From assembly GCF_900113765.1 (NCBI RefSeq), contig NZ_FOQO01000003.1, forward strand, positions 558,001 to 622,000: a stretch of 64,000 nucleotides of DNA, written 5' to 3'. This DNA is from Parapedobacter indicus. GTDB lineage: Bacteria > Bacteroidota > Bacteroidia > Sphingobacteriales > Sphingobacteriaceae. This document shows positions 16,707 through 26,213 of this stretch, one piece after another. Each line of letters begins with the position of its first letter. The first letter of the stretch is position 1. Below the pieces are notes generated by a model. The model was not told the origin of the DNA. It did no database searches and saw only the letters and a program-made list of their open reading frames with translations. A program made the translations under genes and the position numbers.

Positions 16707-19700
16707 TCAATGTGAGTTTAATGCAGTTGCCAGCGTAACCGTTGATGAATGAAGCGTCGACGACGCAATGTCGAGACCGCAATACGCCAATTGAATCTGA
16801 GGTGTTTGATCTTTTGACCGAAACTCGTCTGCCGACAATCCGTAGACACCTTTGATTTTTCCCTTTGATGTAAGTGGTTTCAAATGTACATGAATAGCTA
16901 TGGAATGCTGATTTTCAGCAGTGACGGCGTAGATGAGCAGGATGTGCCCGTCGATGGTATAAGAACGTATCGGCTGCACGATGTCATCGCGTGTGCCCCT
17001 CCTATTGATACCGATAGACACCGAAACAGCTTCCCCTGTTACGTCCGGGCCATCCAGCAGTACGGCAACGTAACTGATTCCCGATTGGAAGACGGACTCC
17101 ACCCAGCCGGGTATACGTCTGTTTCCGGCACTGATTACCGTGTTGTTATCCAGCAGACGACCTGCATCGATGGTTCCTATTTGATTGCCCTGACGATCAA
17201 CAGCGGTACGCTGCATATTCTGGGTACGCATCATACAGCCCGGTCCTATCGCCCATGAAGCGTTTACTTTAGCCATCCGTGTATTCCACTGCCAGCCGCA
17301 GGCTGTACTTATCTCGCTTTTTTCCACGCCTTGGATAACTACCTCAGCGGCACCGATTTCCAAGGGAAGGGCCGGCGCCCCTTCGCTGACGGACTGTAGC
17401 GAAATCAATTCGTGGTAGGGATCGAAGACAAAGACGTTAACGAGTAGTGCCCCCCTTGTATTGAGCGTGGTTTGAGCCTGATGATCTATTTTCCAGATGA
17501 CTATACTTCCATCGTGTAACACTTTTTGTGTGTCATTGGCATATAACGCCGTATGCAACGCCGCCGTGGAATTCTTCAACAGTCCAGAAGTAAGCCGCCA
17601 CTTCCCTCTTACCGCATTGCGGTGCAGCGGAAGTGTTCCCAACGCCAGTGCCCCACCATGACTTACCTGATAGGCTTTGAATAGCGCAACCAGTTCGGGT
17701 TGCTTGGCTAGTTGGTCGGGGCTTGCCAAATGCTGATCTGACACACCGGACATGGGCAAGACCCTGGACGTTGTATGCACCTCATTATCCTGATAAATAT
17801 CGATGGGCGCAATGACCGGAAGAGCCTGCAAAATCATCTCTGCAGAAGAGGCCATCACACTCAGATCCGGATCAGCGGGCGCATGGATATTGGCACGGCG
17901 AAGGGCAGCGTACACCTCGTTACGGCGCCCGGCAACTGCGGCTTCCATAATCGACGATTTGATCACCCGATAAGCGGTATTCTGGTCAGAATCCGGATAG
18001 GGAGTACCTGCCGGGTACTGCGGGGTAACCGTGAAGGGCAGCTGCTTTATATTTCCTTTCGTATATTCCAACTCATCGATGGCAAACTCAGGGACATTGC
18101 CCGTAATTACGTAACTGCTCGCGCTGAACAGCATCCCACATAACGCGTCGGCAATGACCATGTCTTCGGAAGACGGGGCCACCGTACGGTTAAGCGCCGA
18201 TTTCGACCACATGGCACTCGCCACGCCGTTCAGCAGGATGTCCAGCGTGATCTGACGGGAAAGCGGATCGATTGTATTGCCTGCTGCATCGCGCAAGGTA
18301 ACGATAAGGGGAGCGTCCAGATCCGCACTATATCCCATGGGTCTGACACCAACACTTGCCCCAGCTTCCGAAAATGCCGAGTCGGTCACCGAGAGGTTGG
18401 AAACCGGAATAGCGGTATTAACCGAAAGGGAGAATGGGACAGGCTGAACCAAGTAGCGGGAATCGGTATCATTGATTAATCCAGATTCCGCCTTCCATTT
18501 TACCACCTGCTGCACGGGTTGCTGAGCATCCAGTGTGGCGGCCTGTAGTTTATCGGAATCCGATTCGGGGGTTTGCGGGGGCGGAAGAAAACTTTGCGCA
18601 AAGCCTTCCCAATCCAGGTTATTATCATCTGTGGCTGTCTCGCCCGATCCCACGGGAATTGTAAAGGAAATCACGTACCAGTCCACTTCTACGGATCCGT
18701 GGGTAGGTGGACCTTCCAGATGCAGTTTAGCACCGAGTTCGGCGGAGATCCTGACTGACACGCCGGCGATGGTTGTCCCGAAAGACGCACCGATCGTCAC
18801 GCCGATCCCTACATTGAAGTAAAAAGGCTGCCATTCGATGAGGAAATTAGCATAGGCATCCAACCAGGCTTTCAATGGCCCTGCCTCAAAGACCACATTG
18901 ATATATCCACCGGCCATCACCGCGGTAGGACACAGTGCAAAATAAGCTCCTCCGCTGATGCCGATCTTGCCCACGGATACTTCCATTTTCCATTGCATAC
19001 CCAGTCGCGGCACATCGGGGTAATAGACAGGCTTGGAGAAGGCGGGGTGATAGCCGCCAAGGGAAATGACAAAATCTCCGGCAGGGATGGTATAATCCGC
19101 CGTTGTAATTGTTTTATACCAAAGGTAGAAGGCAAAACCACCGGTCACCTTACAGTCTTTGGACAGCACAAAGGAGTTGGGAGTCAGCTGGGCCTCGGCC
19201 GAAACGATACCCGCTGATGGTTTGAACGAAGCCTTAATGGCCAGCTCAAAGTAGGCCAATGCCAGATCCTGTGTCACCATAGGCGGCAGGGAAGCATAAC
19301 TCAACCCAAGTAGATTCATTTCGAAATCCTTACCGAAGCTGACAAACAACAGCGCGGAGGAATTGATAAGCTGAAAGGAGGTGAAGCTCAATCCCGCTGC
19401 TATCCAATATTGACCGACCTCGGGCGTCACCACTTCAGAAAGTTTCAGCAACGCCGTTGCGGGATCCTCTCCCGCGGTAAATGAGCCTTCCGTCACACCC
19501 TTTACCAAGGGGAAGTTTTGCACTTCCTCCACCGCAGGGATACGCAGCGAACGGTTGTAGCTAAAGCCTGCGGCGATGCCCGTGACAAAGAATGCCGGCG
19601 GTCCGCCCAGCGGCATGTTGAGTACGCCAAATACAAAGAGTGACGGTACTTTATCGGCATCCGGTTCATTGGAAACGGCCACTTCAGCATACGAACCGAT

Positions 19701-22700
19701 GGCCGAAAGTGCAAATCGGGTGGCCTTGATGATTGCCGTACCGGTGTAACTCAGGTAAGGTGTTTCCGTTTTTACGAGCCCCGCCTCCAACGTAACCGCT
19801 CCTCCCTTAAAACTGACATCTATCCCTTGGAGATCCAATGTATAAGCGCTAAAATCTGTAGGGGTGGTAACCGGAACACCTACGGTAAGCCCCGTGAGAG
19901 AAGCTTTCAAACCCGCGAGGTTCACATTGCCGGAGAACAGAAAATCAAGCACTTTCTGCTGCTGTTCCCAGCCCAGTCCGAGATTTTCCACATATAAGGG
20001 TCCGAATGAACGCTGGATCGGGACGATCACTTCCGAGCCATTGCCGGTATCGCTCTTCAGGTCTACCCAAAGGTTATTGCAGTAAGCTACCGAAACGGAA
20101 AATGTTGGGTTGGTGGGCGGATTGGCAGCATCGTTGTCCGTATCATTGCCTGAACCCAGCAGGTTGCTTGCAATGGGGTTACTGCTACTCCCCGGTGCCA
20201 TGCTGTTAGGCGCCAAGGACAGGCCCATACGATCGAGGGTTACGCCGGCTCCAAACGCGACGGTAGGTGCGTTGCCGCCGTTTAACTGGATGCTTAGCAG
20301 TATACGTGGTTCAATCTTATCAATGGTAAAGCGGGTGAGGTCGACGAGGGGTTTTCCGTTGGTACCCCTGAAGTCGAAACCGACATTATCCATCACCAGA
20401 TTAATCCGTGTAAAATCAGCCGAAAAATCTGTACTGCTCACTTCCAAGGGCAGATACAGACCAATACCCGGGTCACCGGGTGTCCCCCCGCTTCGGGAAA
20501 TCCATGCATCGTCGCTGTTGCCCACCTGAAGCACCAGGTTGGGCACAATATCCAGCTCCAGATCTGGGGCAAACAAGCGCAACCCATAATAATCCGGCTG
20601 GTTCTTCTTGGGTCCGATGGTGATGCTGCACTGGTTTTTGTTACCAAACGTAAACAAGGTAATTTCCTGTTTCATTAACGTTTGCAGGAAATTGCCAAAG
20701 AAAGTCTGCGGTGTGAGGGCCAATAATTTGTCGACAGTATTCAGTGAGTATTTATTGGAGGTTTGGTCGAGCAGAATAACCGACGATGCCGTAAGCAATA
20801 AGCCCGGTGTTGGGACCGTCTGCCCCTGCTGCGGAGTAACGATGGGCGAATCGAGCCAAGTACGCACGCTGTCTTCATTGAGCACCAAGGTAGAGACGTA
20901 ACGAGGTAAGACATCTTTAATGACAGCAAACAGCCAACTGGTAAAGCGGTCGGCGAGTGAACTCGCATCGGTCGCTGGAAAAAATTCCGGAAGCAATTCC
21001 CTGCTGAGTGCAGACGTTTTGCTGAAATCGGATGCATCGCCCAGCGGGTCGAAACCCAGTACAAATCCCTTTTCTGCACGATAATCGAGGTTGAGTGCAG
21101 GTCCTGTACTGCCTTCGATGGCAACCAGCATATGTACGCCGAAATTAAAACTGATTTCTCCGGATCCGGAAATTCCCATACCCGTTTCGGCAATATCGAG
21201 TTTGAGCAGCTCGGTACCCGGCAGTTCTACATCCGCCCAAAGCCCCAGCAGGGCATCGTTATTCAGGCCTGCTTTAATGGTGATGGGTATCTGGTCGCTG
21301 GGTCGGTAGCTCACCTTGCCTCCATCCGCCTCAAGCTGCCCGGGCAACACGCCGGAAAGCAACGTAACGATTCCTTGCACCGTATCAGCCACCTTGTCTG
21401 GCCCATAAAGGCCCTGCAGCCAATTCAGGGCAGAAGCTTCTACCATCTCCAGCAATTCCCTTTGGGTTTTCGATGCAAAGTTCGCCGGGGTAAGGATATC
21501 CATCAGTCCGCGAACGAAAGCATCCACCTGTATCTGGGTGCCAAAAGTGGTGAGGCGATCTACAAAGTCCTTGGCCCCGGCATCCGCCAGTTTTTGGAGG
21601 AGCTGGGGGGTAAGCTGTTCGACCATATATACCGCAGCCATACGTGACGCTTGCTCGGCCAATGTTCCCCATCCCAAAAACGGCAACAGTTGCACGGCCA
21701 GTCCGGTGGGTTGTTCCGGCGTTCCCTGCGCAATCTTCAGCAGGAATGCTTTGTTGTATCCCGCCGTCACGTAAAAGGGTATATTGAGGTCTTTCGATGC
21801 GGAAATATCCAATGATCCGCTTACAGCGGGCTGATAGTTTTCGTCCAGTTGCAGTTCGAATTTCAGGTTGCTGAGTGTGGCAAATCCCCCTGCAATAGGC
21901 AATGAAGAAGTGCCGAAACCAAAATTGGCGATGCCGTTGTTTCCCTCAGCAGACACATTGAAATCATAGGGAAGGCCTGATATATCCACGCCGTTGCTTT
22001 TCGGCGTAACTGTGATGCCATTGGACGAACGGACTTCGGGCAGCCCTTGCAGCAGCCGCAGCAGTGCCGCCACACTGAACTGGCCGTTGTAGCCCAGTAC
22101 GCTGTCGGAAAGCAACCAACCAAGCGGATCCCGAAGTATCCCCATCAAAGACGGCATCTGCCAGGTACCGTCGGCTTGTTGCGCAAGGCCCAAGCCCAAA
22201 AATAGGTTTTGTACGAAGGGGTATTTTTTCAGCAGCTGATCTTCCAGCACGGCATTCAGTAAAATATTAAGCGAATATGCCGGGGCCAGCTCGGAAACCT
22301 GATCCAAGAAGACATTGCTGTCGAACGGATAGAGCTGCAGCGGCTTTGCCGCAGGTTTGCTGGCGTCGCCCCATACAAGCGAAGTCCCGAAATTGGCTTC
22401 AACCGCATTATTGGCATAGGTAAGGCCCAGCACGGAAGCTAAGGTAAGCCCCACTTTCGGACAGTAACTATCGAGAGTCCAGTTTAGGGTCCTGTTGACA
22501 AGATCTACCGTTATGCCACCGCTGATCCGCAGGAAATCACCCAAGGCAAACGCATCAGCAGGCAATACCTGAAAAGCGGCCACGCCATTGGACGTGGAGC
22601 TGAACGTAAAATTGCCGTAGCGCTGCTGGTCAAAGTTCTGGGTGATAGCAGCAGTGAGTTTAGACAGGGCCGCGGCATCTTCAAACAAATTGGTAAAGCG

Positions 22701-25700
22701 TTCCTTCAATCCCCCCACCGGGTCAGACATCAGCTCCAGCACCGCTTCGGGGTAAATTGGGTAGCCTTTTTCGGCCGGTCCGCATATCTGCAGCCCTTCC
22801 AGCAGATCGAGGAGTGGCTCGGGGAAATCCGGGAAATTGACATGTAAGAGTTGGCCGAGCAGATCAAACAATTGTCTGCGTGAATCCTGCGAGGCCAGCA
22901 ACTGCGATAGCTGTGTCTGGATAAATGTATCAAAATCAGCCAGCATGACGCTCCAACCTGCCGCGTCAATGGCATAAGGGTCGGTATCCTTTTCACGAGC
23001 CAACGTAAGCCCCAACGTTTCCAATACCGTATACAGCGTTTGGAAAGTTGGCGAACCGCCTGTCTGGGCAAAGGCTTCCTGCAGCCCGGCATTCAGGAGC
23101 ACGAGAAATGCCGATTGTGAAGAGGCGGTAAAATCGCTCGCCAGAAAATCCTGTAAGGTGATGGCATCCTGTTTAGCCTGCCCGGGAAGTGTCACTCCTC
23201 GAAGCGTAACCACGGGAACAAACGATACACTTCCGCCCGAAAGCGAAAGATCGAACCCAATAGCTATTTCAGCTACACTTCCAATGCTTTGAGGTAGATC
23301 AATCAGCAGGCCATCCGGGTTTGATAACGTACCTTTAAAACTCAGTGAAGGTAACTGGCCGTTGTGTACCAGACTCCCCGATGACAGCGAATATTCCACC
23401 AGATTAAGCCGGGATATTAATTGGAACGAAATCCGGTTGGTCTTTTTTTCTTCCCCAACCTGGCGGATAAAACTGTACGAATCGGTACGGCCGATACCCA
23501 TCCCCAGTACCTCTCCCTCGGCGGCATACCATAGCGGCAACATGAACCCTCCCGGTAAGGGGGTAATATATGGATCGGCGAATGTACCTGTCCCCGCAAT
23601 TTTTGGAGCCGCACTTGTATAATCGAGAATAGTCCAGGAAAGCAACGACAATACGCTTTTTGCTTTATCCGTCGTGCTGAAGTCGGAGGCGATTTGCCGG
23701 CGCAGATCAGGCCATGGGTCCGTAAAACTTTTGAGATCAAAGGTGGTAAAATCTTTCCAGGTCAAACCTGCAGGAAAAATCGGGGAGTCGCTTAAATCGG
23801 CCGACAGCCCCAGTGCCCCGGCTACGAACAGGCCGGCACGTGTTTCACTGCGAATGAGCAGCGTGCCCAGCGCCGCCACCAGAAAAGGTGCAAAGGCGGC
23901 CTGACCGGTAGTAACCAGGTCTTTCAGTGAAGTTTGATCACTGAAATTGAGGTTTTGACCCAACGCAATAGGGTTGCCGGCAACGGTTATCGCCGGGTCG
24001 TTGACAAACATCGACCAGGACCACCCGCTGAACCTCGACCAGACCGCCGAAAGTTGGGTTGCCGATACCTGTACGGAAAAACCACCAACCGGCGGCGTGC
24101 TAAAACCATTCGGAAGGGTAAGTCTGGCGGCCACCTGCGGCAGCCAATTAGCCGTAACTCGAGCAGTTTTCCCCGTCGGGGGGAAGTCAAGGCTCAAGGC
24201 ATCGAGTGTCAGCGAAGGTACAATTTCCGTGGAAGCCACGGTAATTTCCGGGGCAAGTGCCAACCCCAGCACGAGGCGTAAACCGGCATCGGCTGTGGCC
24301 TCCTGCCATGCGGTAAAATAGGCGGGCAAGGTTTGATCATCTAGGCTCACGCCTGCCTGCCAAGGGGAAGCTGGCGTTCCGTCGCCACTCACCACAATCT
24401 GTACCTGTTCTGATCCGCATTGCAGCATAGCGGCAAATTCGTTCACCAAGTAGGTGAACGCCGATTTTCCCTGAATCGTTTCGCCGTACCGCAGGGTTTC
24501 CAGGTAGTAATTGGCCCAGGCTTCCAACGGATTGATGAGGGAACCCGCCATCTTTGCAGGAGAAAAAGGCGGGGCAAGCGTATCGGGCCAATCTGCACCC
24601 GCACTGTCGGGTGTGATTAATCCGATAAGCGCGCCCACGCGCTCCTGGAAAGTCTGCTGCGGTTGCTGTGGGATATCAAGCAGGGATTTCAGTGCGCTGC
24701 TCAACGCAGAGGCCCCGGCGTCTGCCAGTTGGCCCGGTGAGAGCACATTGATAGCATCGAAGGAGGTGTCTGGGGTTTTTACCTCGTTGAGCACAAACCG
24801 CGGAACTAGCTGGCCTTTGCTACCCAATTGGAGACCAGCGGCCAGTGAACCGAAACTGTAATCGCCGTATGCAATCAGCGGGGTGCCTGAAGTCTTGTTG
24901 GCAAGCTCAAAACTGAAATCAAACTGGATTTGGGGGGTAACCGATGCCGATCCGGTAGTAAGTACAAATTCTCCGAGCTCTAGACTAGCACCCATGTTAA
25001 ACACGGCATCGGAAGTACCCAGGGAAACTCCGTTGGCTTTAAAACCGAGTCCGGGGTAAAAGTAACGGATACCCGTATCGCTCACGGTGGTGGCCGCATT
25101 GAAATTCAGCTGTCCCACGGAGTCCACGGAAAGCAGCGGCACTTCGAACGGATTGCTTCGTGAGCCATTGCCAGCTATCGTCGGCGTGTCATTACCCAAA
25201 AAGCCGGCCAGGCAACCCAACCAAGCGTTGAGCTGTTTGGGATCGGCACATAACGTGTTGAACCAACTAATGAAAGGCTGTTTTACATCGCCGTCGGGTG
25301 AACTGGCAATGGAAAACAAGCTGTACCATTCCAGCACCGGCATTTTCACATCAGAAGACGGTACCTGCGATGAAAACCCAAACAGTGGTGCCAAATAATG
25401 GATACGTTTTTGCTGCGAAGGAAAAACATCGCTCAGTGCACCAACAAAAAGGCTGGCTGCCGTATCCAGTATCTCCTGCCCCGATATAGCTGCCAGGTCA
25501 GCCAGTGAACGCGTGGTACCTTTGGGCTGCCCCGGCAGTTTCAGATTGATGATTTGCAGGGAAAGATCAAAGGGGTTGCTTACCGCCAAATCTACCGCCA
25601 GGCTCGCTTTCACACCATTGAACGAAACGCCATTGATGTCGACCAACGGCTGTCCCGGTGTTGTACCTTCTGCCGCCACGCCGATGGAAAGGGGGTAACC

Positions 25701-26213
25701 CGGTGAGCTGAAGGTCATTTCCAGGCTACCATTGCCCAGTTTCAGAAAAGGGACAAGCCCCCATACTTTTACATCGAGCAACGGATTAGATGGCGTTACC
25801 TGCCAACTGTGCAATACACCTAATCCGATTGCGGTAAATGTACTGGCCTGCCCCGCTTCGATTTCGGTCTTCTGGTATGAAACAATGTACAATCCCGTGG
25901 GTTCACCCTGATACATGATGGGATACCACGTACCCAACAAAGCAGGATCCTGAACAGGTATGCCCAACGCATTGCCACCGGCCTCGCCAAGCATCTGTGC
26001 CAACAGTGCGCTGAACTGCTCCGGATTTTCGGTAACTCCCGACTTTGTGCTTGCAACCGGATCTTTGAACCAATCCGGATTCAGGGTGTACGTACTATTA
26101 TCCGACGAGTATAGCAGTCCGATCAGCTGCCCGAGGCTACCTAATATCGGATCAAGATCCGTAAAGGTAACGCCCTGTGGCTCGGTATTCGAGGCAAGCA
26201 ATTTATTGTTCAT
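16707..26213 (-). CDS. Giant DUF6603-type repeat protein (3168 residues)
   Basis: One intact frame of 3168 residues, among the largest proteins a bacterium makes. The region around residues 2150-2250 (MPLGGPPAFFVTGIAAGF, then SYNRSLRIPAVEEVQ) and the beta-barrel-like stretch near 2430-2520 (AYANFLIEWQPFYFNVG) match what I remember of DUF6603. The first 1500 residues contain diverged repeats: LPGQPKGTTRSLADLA near 231 against LPGQAKQDAITLQDFLA near 1016; and a helical element PAKMAGSLINPLEAWAN near 561, PEAVLELMSDPVGGL near 1161 and MPSLMGILRDPLGWLL near 1361. The final 650 residues are beta-sandwich-like. There is no signal peptide or transmembrane segment. Its start overlaps the end of the lipase-like gene by 11 nt. 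Function is unknown; alternating amphipathic strands would suit a scaffold or a lipid-binding groove, which is speculation. Confidence 0.92.
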   Translation of the reverse strand: MNNKLLASNTEPQGVTFTDLDPILGSLGQLIGLLYSSDNSTYTLNPDWFKDPVASTKSGVTENPEQFSALLAQMLGEAGGNALGIPVQDPALLGTWYPIMYQGEPTGLYIVSYQKTEIEAGQASTFTAIGLGVLHSWQVTPSNPLLDVKVWGLVPFLKLGNGSLEMTFSSPGYPLSIGVAAEGTTPGQPLVDINGVSFNGVKASLAVDLAVSNPFDLSLQIINLKLPGQPKGTTRSLADLAAISGQEILDTAASLFVGALSDVFPSQQKRIHYLAPLFGFSSQVPSSDVKMPVLEWYSLFSIASSPDGDVKQPFISWFNTLCADPKQLNAWLGCLAGFLGNDTPTIAGNGSRSNPFEVPLLSVDSVGQLNFNAATTVSDTGIRYFYPGLGFKANGVSLGTSDAVFNMGASLELGEFVLTTGSASVTPQIQFDFSFELANKTSGTPLIAYGDYSFGSLAAGLQLGSKGQLVPRFVLNEVKTPDTSFDAINVLSPGQLADAGASALSSALKSLLDIPQQPQQTFQERVGALIGLITPDSAGADWPDTLAPPFSPAKMAGSLINPLEAWANYYLETLRYGETIQGKSAFTYLVNEFAAMLQCGSEQVQIVVSGDGTPASPWQAGVSLDDQTLPAYFTAWQEATADAGLRLVLGLALAPEITVASTEIVPSLTLDALSLDFPPTGKTARVTANWLPQVAARLTLPNGFSTPPVGGFSVQVSATQLSAVWSRFSGWSWSMFVNDPAITVAGNPIALGQNLNFSDQTSLKDLVTTGQAAFAPFLVAALGTLLIRSETRAGLFVAGALGLSADLSDSPIFPAGLTWKDFTTFDLKSFTDPWPDLRRQIASDFSTTDKAKSVLSLLSWTILDYTSAAPKIAGTGTFADPYITPLPGGFMLPLWYAAEGEVLGMGIGRTDSYSFIRQVGEEKKTNRISFQLISRLNLVEYSLSSGSLVHNGQLPSLSFKGTLSNPDGLLIDLPQSIGSVAEIAIGFDLSLSGGSVSFVPVVTLRGVTLPGQAKQDAITLQDFLASDFTASSQSAFLVLLNAGLQEAFAQTGGSPTFQTLYTVLETLGLTLAREKDTDPYAIDAAGWSVMLADFDTFIQTQLSQLLASQDSRRQLFDLLGQLLHVNFPDFPEPLLDLLEGLQICGPAEKGYPIYPEAVLELMSDPVGGLKERFTNLFEDAAALSKLTAAITQNFDQQRYGNFTFSSTSNGVAAFQVLPADAFALGDFLRISGGITVDLVNRTLNWTLDSYCPKVGLTLASVLGLTYANNAVEANFGTSLVWGDASKPAAKPLQLYPFDSNVFLDQVSELAPAYSLNILLNAVLEDQLLKKYPFVQNLFLGLGLAQQADGTWQMPSLMGILRDPLGWLLSDSVLGYNGQFSVAALLRLLQGLPEVRSSNGITVTPKSNGVDISGLPYDFNVSAEGNNGIANFGFGTSSLPIAGGFATLSNLKFELQLDENYQPAVSGSLDISASKDLNIPFYVTAGYNKAFLLKIAQGTPEQPTGLAVQLLPFLGWGTLAEQASRMAAVYMVEQLTPQLLQKLADAGAKDFVDRLTTFGTQIQVDAFVRGLMDILTPANFASKTQRELLEMVEASALNWLQGLYGPDKVADTVQGIVTLLSGVLPGQLEADGGKVSYRPSDQIPITIKAGLNNDALLGLWADVELPGTELLKLDIAETGMGISGSGEISFNFGVHMLVAIEGSTGPALNLDYRAEKGFVLGFDPLGDASDFSKTSALSRELLPEFFPATDASSLADRFTSWLFAVIKDVLPRYVSTLVLNEDSVRTWLDSPIVTPQQGQTVPTPGLLLTASSVILLDQTSNKYSLNTVDKLLALTPQTFFGNFLQTLMKQEITLFTFGNKNQCSITIGPKKNQPDYYGLRLFAPDLELDIVPNLVLQVGNSDDAWISRSGGTPGDPGIGLYLPLEVSSTDFSADFTRINLVMDNVGFDFRGTNGKPLVDLTRFTIDKIEPRILLSIQLNGGNAPTVAFGAGVTLDRMGLSLAPNSMAPGSSSNPIASNLLGSGNDTDNDAANPPTNPTFSVSVAYCNNLWVDLKSDTGNGSEVIVPIQRSFGPLYVENLGLGWEQQQKVLDFLFSGNVNLAGLKASLTGLTVGVPVTTPTDFSAYTLDLQGIDVSFKGGAVTLEAGLVKTETPYLSYTGTAIIKATRFALSAIGSYAEVAVSNEPDADKVPSLFVFGVLNMPLGGPPAFFVTGIAAGFSYNRSLRIPAVEEVQNFPLVKGVTEGSFTAGEDPATALLKLSEVVTPEVGQYWIAAGLSFTSFQLINSSALLFVSFGKDFEMNLLGLSYASLPPMVTQDLALAYFELAIKASFKPSAGIVSAEAQLTPNSFVLSKDCKVTGGFAFYLWYKTITTADYTIPAGDFVISLGGYHPAFSKPVYYPDVPRLGMQWKMEVSVGKIGISGGAYFALCPTAVMAGGYINVVFEAGPLKAWLDAYANFLIEWQPFYFNVGIGVTIGASFGTTIAGVSVRISAELGAKLHLEGPPTHGSVEVDWYVISFTIPVGSGETATDDNNLDWEGFAQSFLPPPQTPESDSDKLQAATLDAQQPVQQVVKWKAESGLINDTDSRYLVQPVPFSLSVNTAIPVSNLSVTDSAFSEAGASVGVRPMGYSADLDAPLIVTLRDAAGNTIDPLSRQITLDILLNGVASAMWSKSALNRTVAPSSEDMVIADALCGMLFSASSYVITGNVPEFAIDELEYTKGNIKQLPFTVTPQYPAGTPYPDSDQNTAYRVIKSSIMEAAVAGRRNEVYAALRRANIHAPADPDLSVMASSAEMILQALPVIAPIDIYQDNEVHTTSRVLPMSGVSDQHLASPDQLAKQPELVALFKAYQVSHGGALALGTLPLHRNAVRGKWRLTSGLLKNSTAALHTALYANDTQKVLHDGSIVIWKIDHQAQTTLNTRGALLVNVFVFDPYHELISLQSVSEGAPALPLEIGAAEVVIQGVEKSEISTACGWQWNTRMAKVNASWAIGPGCMMRTQNMQRTAVDRQGNQIGTIDAGRLLDNNTVISAGNRRIPGWVESVFQSGISYVAVLLDGPDVTGEAVSVSIGINRRGTRDDIVQPIRSYTIDGHILLIYAVTAENQHSIAIHVHLKPLTSKGKIKGVYGLSADEFRSKDQTPQIQLAYCGLDIASSTLHSSTVTLATALNSH

